Assembly: GCF_004353525.1 (NCBI RefSeq)
Contig: NZ_CP085524.1
Span: 1,460,142-1,524,141 of the forward strand
Reading direction: 5' to 3'
Length of the DNA stretch: 64,000 bases
Source of the DNA: Zhaonella formicivorans
GTDB taxonomy: Bacteria; Bacillota; DUOV01; Zhaonellaceae
The position numbers and the translations under genes were made by a program. The notes beneath the pieces were generated by a model. The model did not search any database. It had not been told where the DNA came from and saw only the letters and a program-made list of their open reading frames with translations. This document shows, piece after piece, positions 42,187 to 51,256 of this stretch (position 1 is the stretch's first letter; each line of letters opens with the position of its first letter).

Positions 42187-42891
42187 TCACTCCCAGTATA
42201 AAATTCTACCACAATTTTCACACTTAACCAAACCCTGCCCAAGCCTAACTTCTTTCAGCAGCACAGCAGGTATTCCGATGTGGCACTGACTGCAGGTTTT
42301 GTTGCTTACCAGGCTTAGAACGGCAAAACCATATTCATTGGTATTTTGCCGGTAAAGCTCCAGAAGCTCCGGTTCAATTTCAGCGCATAACGCAGCAATC
42401 TTGTCTTGAAGTAAAGCAATTTCACCTTCAACTTCCTTTTTCTGCTGTAAATAATGCTCTACCTCCGCTTTAAAAGCCTTTTTTTGGAGATTCAATTCTT
42501 TTTGTGCCATGGCTAAGGTTTGCCGTCCTGTCTCCAGCTGATCGGCTTTCCGTAGCACTTCTTCCTCGGCAGCAACAAGATCCTTTTGCATTTGCAGCAG
42601 TTGGCTCTGAATGTTTGACAGTTCTTTGGGATTGTTTATTTGGCCGCTATATAAAAATTCCTTGGCAGCTTTTTGCTTTTGCCACAGCGTTTCATATTCA
42701 CTTTCTTTTTGTTTTAAAAGCAGTTCTTCACTTTTTAACTGTTTCGCCCTTTGCTGCAAGTTCTCTTGCCGCTTTAAAATTATTTCCTTTTCCTTTTTCA
42801 GCTTGACCCCTTCTCCTGCAGACAACTGCCGCTTCAATTTTTGCTGCTGCAAGTAAAGACTCTGCAGCCGCCAAAGCTTTGCTAAAGACAT
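42187..42891 (-). CDS. Coiled-coil protein with C-terminal zinc ribbon
   Basis: The 234-residue protein consists of a long coiled coil (about 8-170, rich in Lys, Glu, Gln and Leu) and a C4 zinc ribbon at the end: CSQCHIGI and CENCGRIL. This is the CT398/YbgI-associated type usually found next to Nif3. ATG 42891 follows GGAGGTG. The coding function is unknown; family members are thought to act in RNA or secretion processes. A terminator separates it from nif3. Confidence 0.88.
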   Translation of the reverse strand: MSLAKLWRLQSLYLQQQKLKRQLSAGEGVKLKKEKEIILKRQENLQQRAKQLKSEELLLKQKESEYETLWQKQKAAKEFLYSGQINNPKELSNIQSQLLQMQKDLVAAEEEVLRKADQLETGRQTLAMAQKELNLQKKAFKAEVEHYLQQKKEVEGEIALLQDKIAALCAEIEPELLELYRQNTNEYGFAVLSLVSNKTCSQCHIGIPAVLLKEVRLGQGLVKCENCGRILYWE

Positions 42892-42921
42892 TCTAACACC
42901 TCCAGTTAATGCGTAAAAAGA

Positions 42922-42954
42922 ATAAAAAAGAATAGGCATAATTTTTGCCTATTC
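42922..42954 (-). terminator. Terminator overlapping the Nif3 stop
   Basis: GAATAGGCA (42930-42938) and TGCCTATTC (42946-42954) form a perfect 9-bp stem. On minus TTTTTTATTC follows. It should end part of the TrmK-Nif3 transcript. Confidence 0.75.
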
Positions 42955-44072
42955 TATACTATTTGCCATGGATCTTTTTCCGTGACAGCCATAGCAACAA
43001 AAATATTATTCTGCTGAGCATCCAAAGCTCTTTCCAAATAAGCAGCCAGAAAAGGAAGGCTGACAATTTCCGTGCCAAAATGTCCTGCATCAACCAGGGC
43101 CAAATTTAAATCCCGCGCTACTTGAGCCTCGTGATGTCCTAATTCGCCCGTAACCAATGCGTCAGCCCCCGCTGAAGCGGCAGCTGCGATCAGGTGTTTT
43201 CCTGAACCGCCGCATACGGCCACGGTAGCAATTATTTGTTCAGGATTGCCCGCTAGGCGCACGGCAGGAAGAGCAAGTCTTTTTTTAACCTGTTCGGCAA
43301 ACCGGGCGAGACTCACGGGTTCAGGGAGTCTGCCAATTCTGCCTAAACCATGCTCTTTAATTTGATTGGCCAGCGGATATAAGTCGTAGGCTACCTCCTC
43401 ATAAGGGTGGGCAGCAAGCATAGCATCAAGCACTTTTCCCAGCCTGCTTTCCGGAACAATAGTTTCCAAACGGAATTCTTCTACTTCCTCCATCCTGCCT
43501 TTAGCTCCTATAAAGGGGTTAGTGCCTTCCAATGGCAAGAAAGTTCCCGTACCAGAGACCCGGAAAGTGCAATGGGAATAATTGCCGATGTGGCCCGCGC
43601 CCGCATCACCAATGGCCTGCCGTACCGCCGATTCGTGCTCTCTTGGTACGAAGACAGTTAATTTATACAATGTTTCCCGGTATTTAGGCTGGAGAACTTT
43701 TACGTCCACCAAGCCCAGCTTTTTAGCCAATTGGGCGCTGACTCCTTCCCCGGCATGGTCAAAATTGGTATGCAGGGCTATAACTTGTAATTCCTCTTTA
43801 ATAATCTTTTGCAGCAGTTGCCCCAGGGGCGAATCAAAGCGCAAAGTCTTTAGCGGTTTAAAAAGAAAGGGGTGATGGCTGATTACCAGGTTTGCACCTT
43901 TTTCCAAGGCTTCTTCCAGCACAGAAACACTCATATCCAAACAGAGCATTATTCCCTCTACTTCTGCAGAGGGGTCACCAATCAAGAGCCCCGTGTTATC
44001 CCATTCTTCAGACAGCTGGCTGGGAGCTAACTGTTCCAAAACCTTGAGCACCTGTCGGCAAATTACCGGCAT
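42954..44072 (-). CDS. Nif3-like dinuclear metal centre protein (YqfO type)
   Basis: The 372-residue protein has metal-binding Nif3 motifs at both ends: WDNTGLLIGD, NLVISHHPFLF and HTNFDHAGEG in the N-terminal half, and GELGHHEAQVA and DAGHFGTEI near the end. A YqfO/CutA1-like domain is inserted (about 135-235). The function is still debated; GTP cyclohydrolase activity has been proposed for relatives. Its start overlaps trmK by 10 bp, an order conserved in many Firmicutes. Confidence 0.93.
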   Translation of the reverse strand: MPVICRQVLKVLEQLAPSQLSEEWDNTGLLIGDPSAEVEGIMLCLDMSVSVLEEALEKGANLVISHHPFLFKPLKTLRFDSPLGQLLQKIIKEELQVIALHTNFDHAGEGVSAQLAKKLGLVDVKVLQPKYRETLYKLTVFVPREHESAVRQAIGDAGAGHIGNYSHCTFRVSGTGTFLPLEGTNPFIGAKGRMEEVEEFRLETIVPESRLGKVLDAMLAAHPYEEVAYDLYPLANQIKEHGLGRIGRLPEPVSLARFAEQVKKRLALPAVRLAGNPEQIIATVAVCGGSGKHLIAAAASAGADALVTGELGHHEAQVARDLNLALVDAGHFGTEIVSLPFLAAYLERALDAQQNNIFVAMAVTEKDPWQIV

Positions 44073-44755
44073 GCTAATACACCCTCCAAGAGCTTAATTT
44101 TTTCCTGCAGCTCAATTTTTCTTTGCCGGACTTCCAGGCTTTCAGCCTGTTCCAACGAAGAGACTATTTTACACATGTCCTCCAGCATTTTTTCCGCATA
44201 GGGCACCAGCAAGGGGGGACGGTTATTCAGAATAACAGGACCTAGTTCCAACGCAAGCCAGTCGGTTATAGACTGCCTGCCTTGAACCGCTGAGATTATT
44301 ACATAGATGATCCCATCATCTGCAACCAATTCCTCAGCAGCTATACGCCAATTATGCTCCGTTAACCAGCGTCGCACATTTGCCGCACCTACCATGGGCT
44401 GCAGCACCAGCTGCTGCAGCCTGCTTACTACTTGCGGGCTGCGCTCCAGAATACCTTGGATCGTGCTGCTGCCCATACCGGCTAAAACCGCGACCTGTGC
44501 TTCCCCCGGACTTACAGGCTCCAAGCCGTCGCCCAAGCGGACGGCTATTTTTTCCGCTAAATTACGGGCCTTAACTTGGGCCAGAGCGCTTTCATAAGGT
44601 CCGCGGTGAACATCAACTGCTATAGCCCGCGGCGTGATGCCCTGTTCAACCAAATAAATGGGCAAATAGGCATGATCCGTCCCTATATCTGCTAACGCCG
44701 CTCCCGGTTGTACCAAGGCGGCTATGGCTTGAAGACGCGGGGATAATTTTATTAT
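44063..44755 (-). CDS. trmK: tRNA (adenine(22)-N1)-methyltransferase TrmK, probable AUA start
   Basis: The enzyme methylates A22 of tRNAs. Motifs: ALADIGTDHAYLPIYLV (SAM site), VRLGDGLEPVSPGEAQ, VAVLAGMGSSTIQGIL. The first ATG/GTG/TTG in frame is TTG 44716, without ribosome site. The frame upstream encodes KLSPRLQAIAALVQPG, the family-typical N-terminus, back to two ATA codons (44755-44750) placed 7 bp after GGGAGAG; an in-frame stop lies beyond. I therefore place the start at ATA 44755 (230 aa). The alternative is a 1-base indel in the CCCC run that would otherwise link ATG to this frame. Upstream of rpoD in many relatives. Confidence 0.85.
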   Translation of the reverse strand: MIKLSPRLQAIAALVQPGAALADIGTDHAYLPIYLVEQGITPRAIAVDVHRGPYESALAQVKARNLAEKIAVRLGDGLEPVSPGEAQVAVLAGMGSSTIQGILERSPQVVSRLQQLVLQPMVGAANVRRWLTEHNWRIAAEELVADDGIIYVIISAVQGRQSITDWLALELGPVILNNRPPLLVPYAEKMLEDMCKIVSSLEQAESLEVRQRKIELQEKIKLLEGVLACR

Positions 44756-44773
44756 GGGGCATCTCTCCCTTGC

Positions 44774-45060
44774 TTAGCTGTCAGCTATCAGCCTTCAGCC
44801 AACAGCTTACAGCTATCAGCTAGCTATCAGATACCCTTGCCCTTGCCAAAGGAACTTCTTAGTCCTAATCTCTCAGTCCCTAGTCCCGAGAATCGGCTTA
44901 AAGCCGCGTCCTTAGTCCTTGGTTGCTACTCCTTCACTGCGGCTTACGCCGAGTCATTACTTATTACGATAACCAACGGGTAATTGCTGACAGCTGATGG
45001 CTGACAGCTGATAGCTGATAGCTGATAGCTGATAGCTAACATGCATACTACATGCATGTC
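44774..45060 (+). repeat. Heptad-repeat inverted element, site 4 (largest)
   Basis: Left arm (44774-44840) has 7-bp units like GCTATCA and GCCTTCA. Right arm (44984-45036) has seven or more units of the type TGATAGC, then TAACATGCAT. The arms are reverse complements and could pair over about 50 bases. Between them lies TAGTCCY-type sequence and a small GC hairpin (CGGCTTAAAGCCG). No gene is seen in this gap of over 300 bp. Confidence 0.8.
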
Positions 45061-45085
45061 TATTATACCAAAAAATGCAAAATAA

Positions 45086-45118
45086 CAAACCCCGCCTGCA
45101 TCGTGCAAACGGGGTTTG
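45086..45118 (-). terminator. Terminator of the tRNA cluster
   Basis: CAAACCCCG (45086-45094) and CGGGGTTTG (45110-45118) form a perfect 9-bp stem directly behind the tRNA-Val CCA end. TTATTTTG follows on minus. Confidence 0.88.
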
Positions 45119-45119
45119 C

Positions 45120-45195
<76 letters not shown>

Positions 45196-45200
45196 TTATC

Positions 45201-45276
45201 TGGTGACCCGTAGGGGATTCGAACCCCTGTTACCGCCGTGAAAGGGCGGTGTCTTAGACCACTTGACCAACGGGCC
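45201..45276 (-). tRNA. tRNA-Glu (TTC)
   Basis: Acceptor GGCCCGT, anticodon loop CTTTCAC between CCGCC and GGCGG (TTC), T loop GTTCGAAT, CCA encoded. It lies 5 bp from tRNA-Val. Confidence 0.95.
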
Positions 45277-45289
45277 GGATACGAAGCTC

Positions 45290-45361
45290 GAGGTTCGAAG
45301 CACGAGGTTCGACAGTAAATCCAACCTCTAACCTCTAACCTCTCACCTCTGGCCTCTCAAT
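45290..45361 (+). repeat. Heptad-repeat inverted element, site 5, inside the tRNA cluster
   Basis: Left arm: GAGGTTC/GAAGCAC units at 7-bp steps (45290-45312). Right arm: AACCTCT repeated three times, then CACCTCT and GGCCTCT (45324-45358). GAGGTT and AACCTC are reverse complements. It separates tRNA-Glu from the CAT tRNA. Confidence 0.75.
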
Positions 45362-45436
45362 TGGTGGGCCCACCTGGGATCGAACCAGGGACCAACCGGT
45401 TATGAGCCGGTAGCTCTACCGCTGAGCTATAGGCCC
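45362..45436 (-). tRNA. tRNA-Met (CAT), Ile2 not excluded
   Basis: Acceptor GGGCCTA, anticodon loop CTCATAA (CAT), CCA encoded. The sequence alone does not show whether C34 is modified to lysidine (Ile2). It lacks the initiator-type unpaired first base, so it is not tRNA-fMet. Confidence 0.9.
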
Positions 45437-45444
45437 AAAAAAAT

Positions 45445-45519
45445 TGGCTCCCCGAGTAGGACTCGAACCTACAACCACTCGGTTAACAGCCGAGTGCTCT
45501 ACCATTGAGCTATCGAGGA
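45445..45519 (-). tRNA. tRNA-Asn (GTT)
   Basis: Acceptor TCCTCGA (one G-T pair), anticodon loop CTGTTAA between CTCGG and CCGAG (GTT), T loop GTTCGAGT, CCA encoded. First of the cluster in transcription order, about 90 bp downstream of rpoD. Confidence 0.95.
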
Positions 45520-45608
45520 ACGCCTCAGTGACGTTATTCATTATACGATTGATTTAAAATAATGTCAAGAAGACTTAGTAGAAAAAAGCTGCCAGCTAAG
45601 AAAATTTC

Positions 45609-46742
45609 TTACTCCAGGTAATCCTTTAATTTCTTGCTGCGGCTGGGATGGCGCAGCTTCCTGAGCGCTTTGGCTTCAATTTGGCGAATGCGCTCCCTGG
45701 TTACTCCAAATTCCTGTCCCACTTCCTCCAATGTCCTGGAACGACCGTCATCTAGACCGAACCTGAGGCGAAGTACTTTTTCCTCCCTAGGCGTTAAAGT
45801 ATCAAGCACTTCTTCCAACTGCTCTTTGAGCAACATAAAGGAAGCGGCCTCTGCCGGAGCAGGAGCATCTTCATCCTCAATAAAATCGCCAAGATGGCTG
45901 TCTTCTTCTTCGCCGATGGGAGTTTCCAAGGAAACAGGTTCCTGGGCAATTTTTAAAATTTCCCTTACTCGCTCTACAGAAATATCCATTTCTTTTGCCG
46001 TTTCCTCCGGGGTTGGCTCCCGGCCCAGTTCCTGCAACAACTGCCTCTGAACCCTGATCAGCTTGTTGATGGTTTCCACCATATGAACAGGTATTCTGAT
46101 TGTCCTGGCCTGGTCGGCAATAGCTCTGGTAATAGCTTGTCTAATCCACCACGTGGCATAGGTACTGAATTTATAGCCCTTGGTATAGTCAAATTTTTCT
46201 ACGGCTTTGATGAGACCCAAGTTACCTTCCTGAATTAAGTCCAGGAACAGCATCCCGCGACCAACATACCTTTTGGCAATGCTCACCACTAAGCGCAGGT
46301 TGGCCTCAGCCAGCCTTCTTCTAGCCTCCTCATCGCCTTGCTCCATTCGCTTAGCAAGCTCAATTTCTTCCTCTGCCGTTAAAAGAGGTACGCGGCCTAT
46401 TTCCTTGAGGTACATGCGAACGGGGTCATCAATACCAACACCTTCGGGGATAGAAAGATCCAGGTCTAATTCTTCGACGCGCTCTTTATCCAGATGCTCA
46501 GTATCCGCTGGATCCAAACCACTTTCCAAATCAGCGGTTCCTTCTAAATCATTGGCATCGGGAATTACTTCAATACCCATACTGCCAAGCTGCTCGTAAA
46601 TATCATCGATCTGGTCAGCATTTAACTCTATTCCTTGTAGCGCATCCATTACTTCGCGGTAAGTCAAAACTCCACGTTTTTTGCCCTTTTCCATCAGCTG
46701 CTTGACTGTTTCTATTTTTTGTTTATCATCCTGCAATTTCAA
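45609..46742 (-). CDS. rpoD: Primary RNA polymerase sigma factor
   Basis: The 377-residue sigma factor has region 1.1-like N-terminus, region 1.2 [11 protein letters not shown], region 2 ([40 protein letters not shown]), region 3 and region 4 ([20 protein letters not shown]). This is the housekeeping factor (SigA) that reads TTGACA/TATAAT promoters. A TTG start at 46742 stands directly behind GGGGGG; the third codon, also TTG, has better spacing. It follows dnaG at 40 bp, the standard Firmicutes order. Confidence 0.97.
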   Translation of the reverse strand: MKLQDDKQKIETVKQLMEKGKKRGVLTYREVMDALQGIELNADQIDDIYEQLGSMGIEVIPDANDLEGTADLESGLDPADTEHLDKERVEELDLDLSIPEGVGIDDPVRMYLKEIGRVPLLTAEEEIELAKRMEQGDEEARRRLAEANLRLVVSIAKRYVGRGMLFLDLIQEGNLGLIKAVEKFDYTKGYKFSTYATWWIRQAITRAIADQARTIRIPVHMVETINKLIRVQRQLLQELGREPTPEETAKEMDISVERVREILKIAQEPVSLETPIGEEEDSHLGDFIEDEDAPAPAEAASFMLLKEQLEEVLDTLTPREEKVLRLRFGLDDGRSRTLEEVGQEFGVTRERIRQIEAKALRKLRHPSRSKKLKDYLE

Positions 46743-46782
46743 TCCCCCCTTCCTGCGGAAATCCCCAAGGAAGTCTAATCTT

Positions 46783-48597
46783 TTATTTTAAACTCTGGAT
46801 TCTCTTTTGTAAATCTATTAATAATAAAGTTAATTCGCGAACTCTATCCAAATTTCCTTCTTTTTCGGCTTGAGATATTTGTAAACGTTTCTCAGATTCC
46901 AATTGTTTTAACTTCATCAATTTTATGGCTTTAATACTATCCTCTATAATCCTGTCATTTACAGGCAGCGGATCGCTTGAACTTAAAGCAAGCAACAACT
47001 GCTTTTCCTCCTCTGCAACTAAAGCTTCCAGTATTTTGACTACATCAGGAGCCTGGGAAGATGCCAAAAGCAGTTGTTTTATAGTTTCAAAAATCCTTGT
47101 TACCCGAATGTCTGTAAAGCCGGCAAAACCGATTTCTTTTTCTATGAGCAGCACTAGTTCCGGTTGTTCCAGCACCAATTTCAGCAAATCATGTTCTGGC
47201 CGACAAATGCTTTCCTTCACACGCCGAGAACTTCCTTCGATATTATGCCTGAAATTTACTTTTTTATCCTCAGCAGTGCCATTTTTTTGCAACTTATATT
47301 CCTGTTTTAACTCCTGATAAATGGCCTCTTCGGAGATATTTAATTTTCTGGCAATGAGCTTGATATATTCTTGCCTCGCTATGCTGCTCTTGAGTTTGGC
47401 TAAGTCGGGAAGAAGCCCCTTTACTATCTCTACTTTACCTTGTACAGTAGTGGCATCATGCTGTTTCAAGCTCAAGTTTAGCTTGTATTCAAAAGCTGTG
47501 GGGGCTTGATTAATAAGTTCCCCGAATGCCTCACCGCCTTTATTTTTCAGGTATTCATCCGGATCCTTGCCCTCCGGAATCTCCAGCACTTTCAACCGGA
47601 CATCCAAACCATCAAAAATGCTGATACAGCGGAGTGCGGCCTGAATCCCAGCATTATCGCTGTCGTAAGCGATAATGATTTCCTGGGCATAACGGGATAA
47701 CAAGCGAGCTTGTTCCCTGGTAAAAGCTGTACCTAAAGAAGCTACTGCGTTGGTGTGTCCATGCTGGTGGGCCGAAATGACATCCATATAGCCCTCCATA
47801 ATTAGCGCTTTACCTGTCCTGCGGATCTCCGGCAAAGCAAGTTTTAAACCGTAGAGAGTATATTTTTTTTGAAAAATGGCTGTTTCCGGGCTATTAAGGT
47901 ATTTAGGCTCTCCTCCGTCGATGACCCTACCGCCAAAGGCGATAAACCGACCGCGCTGGTCCTGGATAGGGAACATCACCCGGTTCCTAAAGCGATCATA
48001 ATATCCGGTCCCACCTTCTTTGGCAATTGCCAGCCCTGCCTGGACAATTTCTTTGGGGTTAAAACCCTGCGTTTCCAGGTATTTCAGCAAGCTATCCCAA
48101 GCCTCAAAAGCATAGCCCAAAGCAAACTTTTTCCTGATTTCAGGGGTGATTCCCCTTGTAACCAAATAGGCGGCTGCATTTTTCCCCTGCTTGGCAGTCA
48201 AAGCCCGGTAAAAAAAGCGCGCTGCCAAGAGGTTCAGCTGATATAGTCTGTTAAGTTGCTCTGTTTTTGCTTGTTCTCCAGGTTCCCGGTTTTGTTCCAA
48301 CCTGATACCCGTTTTTTCAGCCAAAAACTGTACCGCCTCGGGAAATTCCATGTGTTCATGCTGCATTAAAAAGGTGAAAACATCGCCCCCTGCACCGCAG
48401 CCAAAACAATAAAAAATTTGTTTTTCTGGATTAACAGAAAACGAAGGAGTCTTCTCGCTGTGGAACGGGCACAAGCCCACAAAATTTCTGCCACGCTGTT
48501 TTAAAACAACATATTCACTAATCAGGTCAACTATGTCGGCAGCATCCCTGATTTGCTCCAAAATTTCAGAAGATATATATGGCACAAGCACCACCAC
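46783..48597 (-). CDS. dnaG: DNA primase
   Basis: The 604-residue primase has an N-terminal CHC2 zinc-binding domain ([30 protein letters not shown]), the TOPRIM domain ([11 protein letters not shown] with Glu; [11 protein letters not shown] with DxD-like acids) and a helicase-binding C-terminal domain. It makes RNA primers at the fork. Several GTG codons are clustered at the start (48597-48583); GTG 48585 gives [12 protein letters not shown], close to family N-termini. No clear GGAGG is present. It is followed by rpoD. Confidence 0.96.
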   Translation of the reverse strand: MVVLVPYISSEILEQIRDAADIVDLISEYVVLKQRGRNFVGLCPFHSEKTPSFSVNPEKQIFYCFGCGAGGDVFTFLMQHEHMEFPEAVQFLAEKTGIRLEQNREPGEQAKTEQLNRLYQLNLLAARFFYRALTAKQGKNAAAYLVTRGITPEIRKKFALGYAFEAWDSLLKYLETQGFNPKEIVQAGLAIAKEGGTGYYDRFRNRVMFPIQDQRGRFIAFGGRVIDGGEPKYLNSPETAIFQKKYTLYGLKLALPEIRRTGKALIMEGYMDVISAHQHGHTNAVASLGTAFTREQARLLSRYAQEIIIAYDSDNAGIQAALRCISIFDGLDVRLKVLEIPEGKDPDEYLKNKGGEAFGELINQAPTAFEYKLNLSLKQHDATTVQGKVEIVKGLLPDLAKLKSSIARQEYIKLIARKLNISEEAIYQELKQEYKLQKNGTAEDKKVNFRHNIEGSSRRVKESICRPEHDLLKLVLEQPELVLLIEKEIGFAGFTDIRVTRIFETIKQLLLASSQAPDVVKILEALVAEEEKQLLLALSSSDPLPVNDRIIEDSIKAIKLMKLKQLESEKRLQISQAEKEGNLDRVRELTLLLIDLQKRIQSLK

Positions 48598-48663
48598 TTA
48601 ACTTAGAAAACCTATCAATACATATGCCACATTCGCCAAGCACTCCAGCAAATCCTCTTTTCC

Positions 48664-49116
48664 TTAGCACCCGCTTTCGCTGCACAGCAGAGCGCAAAAA
48701 TTAGCTTTAAATCTTTCCAGATCTTCTTTACTCAGTTTAGCGGGTCCCCTATGCCTGCCACCACTTTTTCTAACCTTGGCCAGAATATGCCTTTGCAATA
48801 ACAGCTCGGGCAGCTTATCCGCTGTATACAGTTTTCCCCGGTGGGAAATGGCTCTGGCACCCTTGCCTAGCACCAGGGCCGCCAGTCCGTAATCGCCTGT
48901 AACCACTATATCCCCTGGATTAACCCGGTTTGCAATGGCTAGATCGACTGCCTGCGGATGCCTATCCACATAAATCATCTGGGCATGTTCCTCCCGCCTG
49001 CTAAAATGGGCATTGCTGCAGATAAAAAGGGGCTGCAGGCCAATTTTTACAGTTTCAGCTTTAACCACAGCCTTAACTGCACCAGGGCAGGCATCAGCAT
49101 CAACCAGAATTTGCAT
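48664..49116 (-). CDS. YaiI/YqxD family (DUF188) protein
   Basis: The 150-residue protein begins ILVDADACPGAVK, the hallmark of the YaiI/YqxD family, with further acidic sites IYVDRHPQAVDLAI and GDIVVTGDYGLAALVL. The fold is PIN-like with conserved aspartates, suggesting nuclease activity, though none is proven. GGAGGTAGCC precedes ATG 49116. It lies upstream of dnaG, a usual place in Firmicutes (yqxD-dnaG-sigA). Confidence 0.93.
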   Translation of the reverse strand: MQILVDADACPGAVKAVVKAETVKIGLQPLFICSNAHFSRREEHAQMIYVDRHPQAVDLAIANRVNPGDIVVTGDYGLAALVLGKGARAISHRGKLYTADKLPELLLQRHILAKVRKSGGRHRGPAKLSKEDLERFKANFCALLCSESGC

Positions 49117-49242
49117 GGCTACCTCCAGAGGGTCAGAACGTACATACTATTCGCTATGTTTAAGCTTTTTCCTGCTAAATGCAGTTAGCAATGATAATAT
49201 TATTGAAGCTTTTTAGTAAAACTAAAACAGGAGGTGTCTGCT

Positions 49243-49368
49243 TTGAGTAAAATATTAGCCGTTATCCTGCTGGTACTTCTTGGCGGCGTTACACTCTACG
49301 TTCTTTACCAGGGTATCATTTACCCCCTGTTCTTACAGTCTTTGTTAAAGAAAAAGCAATTGCAGTAG
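49243..49368 (+). CDS. 41-residue single-pass membrane protein
   Basis: The short frame starts at TTG 49243 with AGGAGGTGTC just upstream and stops at TAG 49368. Nearly the whole product is one membrane helix (ILAVILLVLLGGVTLYVLYQ), followed by a short linker and a basic tail (LLKKKQ). Strong ribosome site, helix and a downstream terminator make it a likely gene. I do not recognise a family. Confidence 0.6.
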   Translation: MSKILAVILLVLLGGVTLYVLYQGIIYPLFLQSLLKKKQLQ

Positions 49369-49490
49369 AGATGTGATACTGGCAATACTTACACATGACT
49401 TAGTATATATAATTTGATATACTTTTATTAGAAGATAAAATATATCTTCTTCATTACTTTTAAATTTCCTTTAAAACTAATCTTTTGGCA

Positions 49491-49516
49491 GTGCCGGCAA
49501 CGGCACTTTTTTTTTT
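49491..49516 (+). terminator. Terminator of the small membrane-protein gene
   Basis: GTGCCG (49491-49496) and CGGCAC (49501-49506) with a GCAA tetraloop are followed by ten T on plus. Textbook form. Confidence 0.88.
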
Positions 49517-49521
49517 GTTCC

Positions 49522-49656
49522 TTGACATGTATAGAAGGACATGTATAGAAGCTGCGAAACCGGTTAAAATAGTAACAAAGGACAAGGTTCCTGTCAGGCA
49601 TCCAGTCAATGCCTGAATAGCCTGACTAGCGAAGAGAACCTTGTCCCTTTTTTTTT
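49522..49656 (+). ncRNA. Candidate small structured RNA with own promoter and terminator
   Basis: TTGACA (49522-49527) begins a promoter-like stretch that carries a perfect 14-bp tandem repeat (GACATGTATAGAAG twice, 49524-49551). Downstream GGACAAGGTTC (49580-49590) pairs with GAACCTTGTCC (49636-49646), enclosing the inner pairs GTCAGG/CCTGAC and AGGCAT/ATGCCT. Nine T follow. The whole looks like a branched RNA ending in a terminator, convergent with the dGTPase gene whose stop it overlaps. Alternatively it is only a terminator for read-through. Confidence 0.45.
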
Positions 49657-50653
49657 ACAAAACTTTAAACCCCCGCGGGATAAATAGTTTAGTATATTGG
49701 GCCGTGGCGTAATTATCCGTCATCCCGGCAATATAATCACATACCAGGCGTTCCAGACCGGCATCCTCTTTAGTCCGGTATTCTTCCGGTAAACTCTCGG
49801 GATGGTTGCAATAAAAGTGAAAAAGATCCTGTACCAACCTCTTGGCCTTGGCTTCCTCTGCCTTGGCCAGGGAACCGATGTAAACATGCTCAAAGAGGTA
49901 GGAGCGCAGTTTATCTGTTGCTTCTTTCACTTCCGGGCTCATCGTGATGATAGCTTTACCCTGGCTGCTGGCAATCAAATCATTGACCATAGTATTAATT
50001 CTATCCCGGTGCCTATATCCCAATATCTCCAGACAATCCCTCGGCAAATCACCTTCGGTGATTATTCCGCCTCGCAAGGCATCATCAATATCATGATTGA
50101 TATAAGCAACCCGGTCCGCTATTTTTACAATTTGTCCTTCCAAGGTTGCAGGCAAATCAGGACCGGTATGGTTTAGAATACCATCTCTAACTTCCCATGT
50201 AAGGTTTAAGCCTTTACTTTGCTCTAACTTTTCCACAACCCTCAGGCTTTGAACATTATGTTTAAAACCTTCCGAAAAAACCTTATTTAACGCCTCTTCT
50301 CCGGCATGACCAAAAGGAGTATGTCCTAAGTCGTGGCCCAGGGCAATTGCTTCCGTTAGGTCCTCATTCAACCTTAAGGCCCTGGCCACAGTCCGGGAGA
50401 TCTGGGCTACTTCCAGGGTATGAGTCAAACGGGTGCGAAAATGGTCCCCTTCGGGGGCAAGAAAAACCTGGGTCTTGTGTTTCAGTCGTCGGAAAGCCTT
50501 ACAGTGAATAATCCGGTCCCGGTCCCGCTGGTACTCGGTGCGGATGGCACAGGGCGGCTCGGGGCATTTTCTTCCCTTGGTAGCACTGCTTAAAGCTGCG
50601 TAAGGCGAAAGAATTAATCTTTCCGTTTCTTCCCATTTTTCCCGGATGGACAT
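49655..50653 (-). CDS. dgt: dGTPase-like HD-domain nucleotide triphosphohydrolase
   Basis: The 332-residue enzyme belongs to the Dgt family, which splits dNTPs into nucleoside and triphosphate. HD motifs are complete: RLTHTLEVAQISR (His), ALGHDLGHTPFGHAGE (HD) and a late Asp in RVAYINHDIDD. ATG 50653 follows GGGGAGGCGTTT. Length fits the short Clostridia form. It is downstream of the tautomerase and ppdK region and upstream of the DUF188-dnaG-rpoD block. Confidence 0.92.
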   Translation of the reverse strand: MSIREKWEETERLILSPYAALSSATKGRKCPEPPCAIRTEYQRDRDRIIHCKAFRRLKHKTQVFLAPEGDHFRTRLTHTLEVAQISRTVARALRLNEDLTEAIALGHDLGHTPFGHAGEEALNKVFSEGFKHNVQSLRVVEKLEQSKGLNLTWEVRDGILNHTGPDLPATLEGQIVKIADRVAYINHDIDDALRGGIITEGDLPRDCLEILGYRHRDRINTMVNDLIASSQGKAIITMSPEVKEATDKLRSYLFEHVYIGSLAKAEEAKAKRLVQDLFHFYCNHPESLPEEYRTKEDAGLERLVCDYIAGMTDNYATAQYTKLFIPRGFKVL

Positions 50654-50667
50654 AAACGCCTCCCCTA

Positions 50668-50740
50668 AATGCATATTAGATGCATGTTAGCCGCCAGCTG
50701 TCAGCCATCAGCCAATAGTTATAAGCCAATAGCATAATTT
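50668..50740 (+). repeat. Heptad-repeat element, site 6 (single arm)
   Basis: ATGCAT occurs twice (50668-50690), then GTTAGC and 7-bp units GCTGTCA, GCCATCA, GCCAATA follow up to about 50730. No second arm is seen. It lies upstream of dgt. Confidence 0.65.
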
Positions 50741-51008
50741 TGGGCAATGACCCAAAAGAATTATCCGCCTGTCTTTCACTCTTTTTGCGGACTGTCATTT
50801 ACGCACAATTAAACATAATAACCGCTGGAGTCATTAGGCTTTTATATAGCAAAATGGTATATACGTTTAATATATACGCTAAGCCTTGGGCTTCTTCCTG
50901 CAAGTTAACAGATTTTTCATAAATTATTAACCACACTTTTGCGGCAGGCTTAACACACCAACCCCTGCGCTCAGGAGGCGTTAACAAAATTTATAAAACC
51001 GGGCGCAC

Positions 51009-51038
51009 CAAAAAAGAGAGCCCTGATTTGAGCTCTCT
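51009..51038 (-). terminator. Terminator after the tautomerase gene
   Basis: AGAGAGC (51015-51021) and GCTCTCT (51032-51038) form the stem, followed on minus by TTTTTTGG. It ends the ppdK-tautomerase transcript before dgt. Confidence 0.85.
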
Positions 51039-51052
51039 TTGTTAAGGCTATT

Positions 51053-51241
51053 CTATTTGGGATCGCTGCCCAGTTTGCCTGCCTTAGCAATATTTGTTTT
51101 TGGAAGATCATGGATGATGATGGTAACTGCGCTGGCATCGCAGTTGCAAATACGGCAGATGTCTTCAGTTAAAACTTTAGCCAATTCTCTTTTCTGCTCC
51201 ACACTCCTGCCTTCAAACATGTCGATAGTTACAATCGGCAC
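51053..51241 (-). CDS. 4-oxalocrotonate tautomerase family enzyme
   Basis: The 62-residue protein begins (M)PIVTIDMFEGRSVEQKREL, with the catalytic Pro1 exposed after Met removal, and has the usual KTNIAKAG end. Such enzymes are small hexamers that tautomerise keto/enol compounds; many Firmicutes copies have no known substrate. Its GTG start 51241 is behind GGAGG in the 15-bp gap after ppdK, so the two are co-transcribed. Confidence 0.92.
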   Translation of the reverse strand: MPIVTIDMFEGRSVEQKRELAKVLTEDICRICNCDASAVTIIIHDLPKTNIAKAGKLGSDPK

Positions 51242-51256
51242 AGTAGTTCGCCTCCA

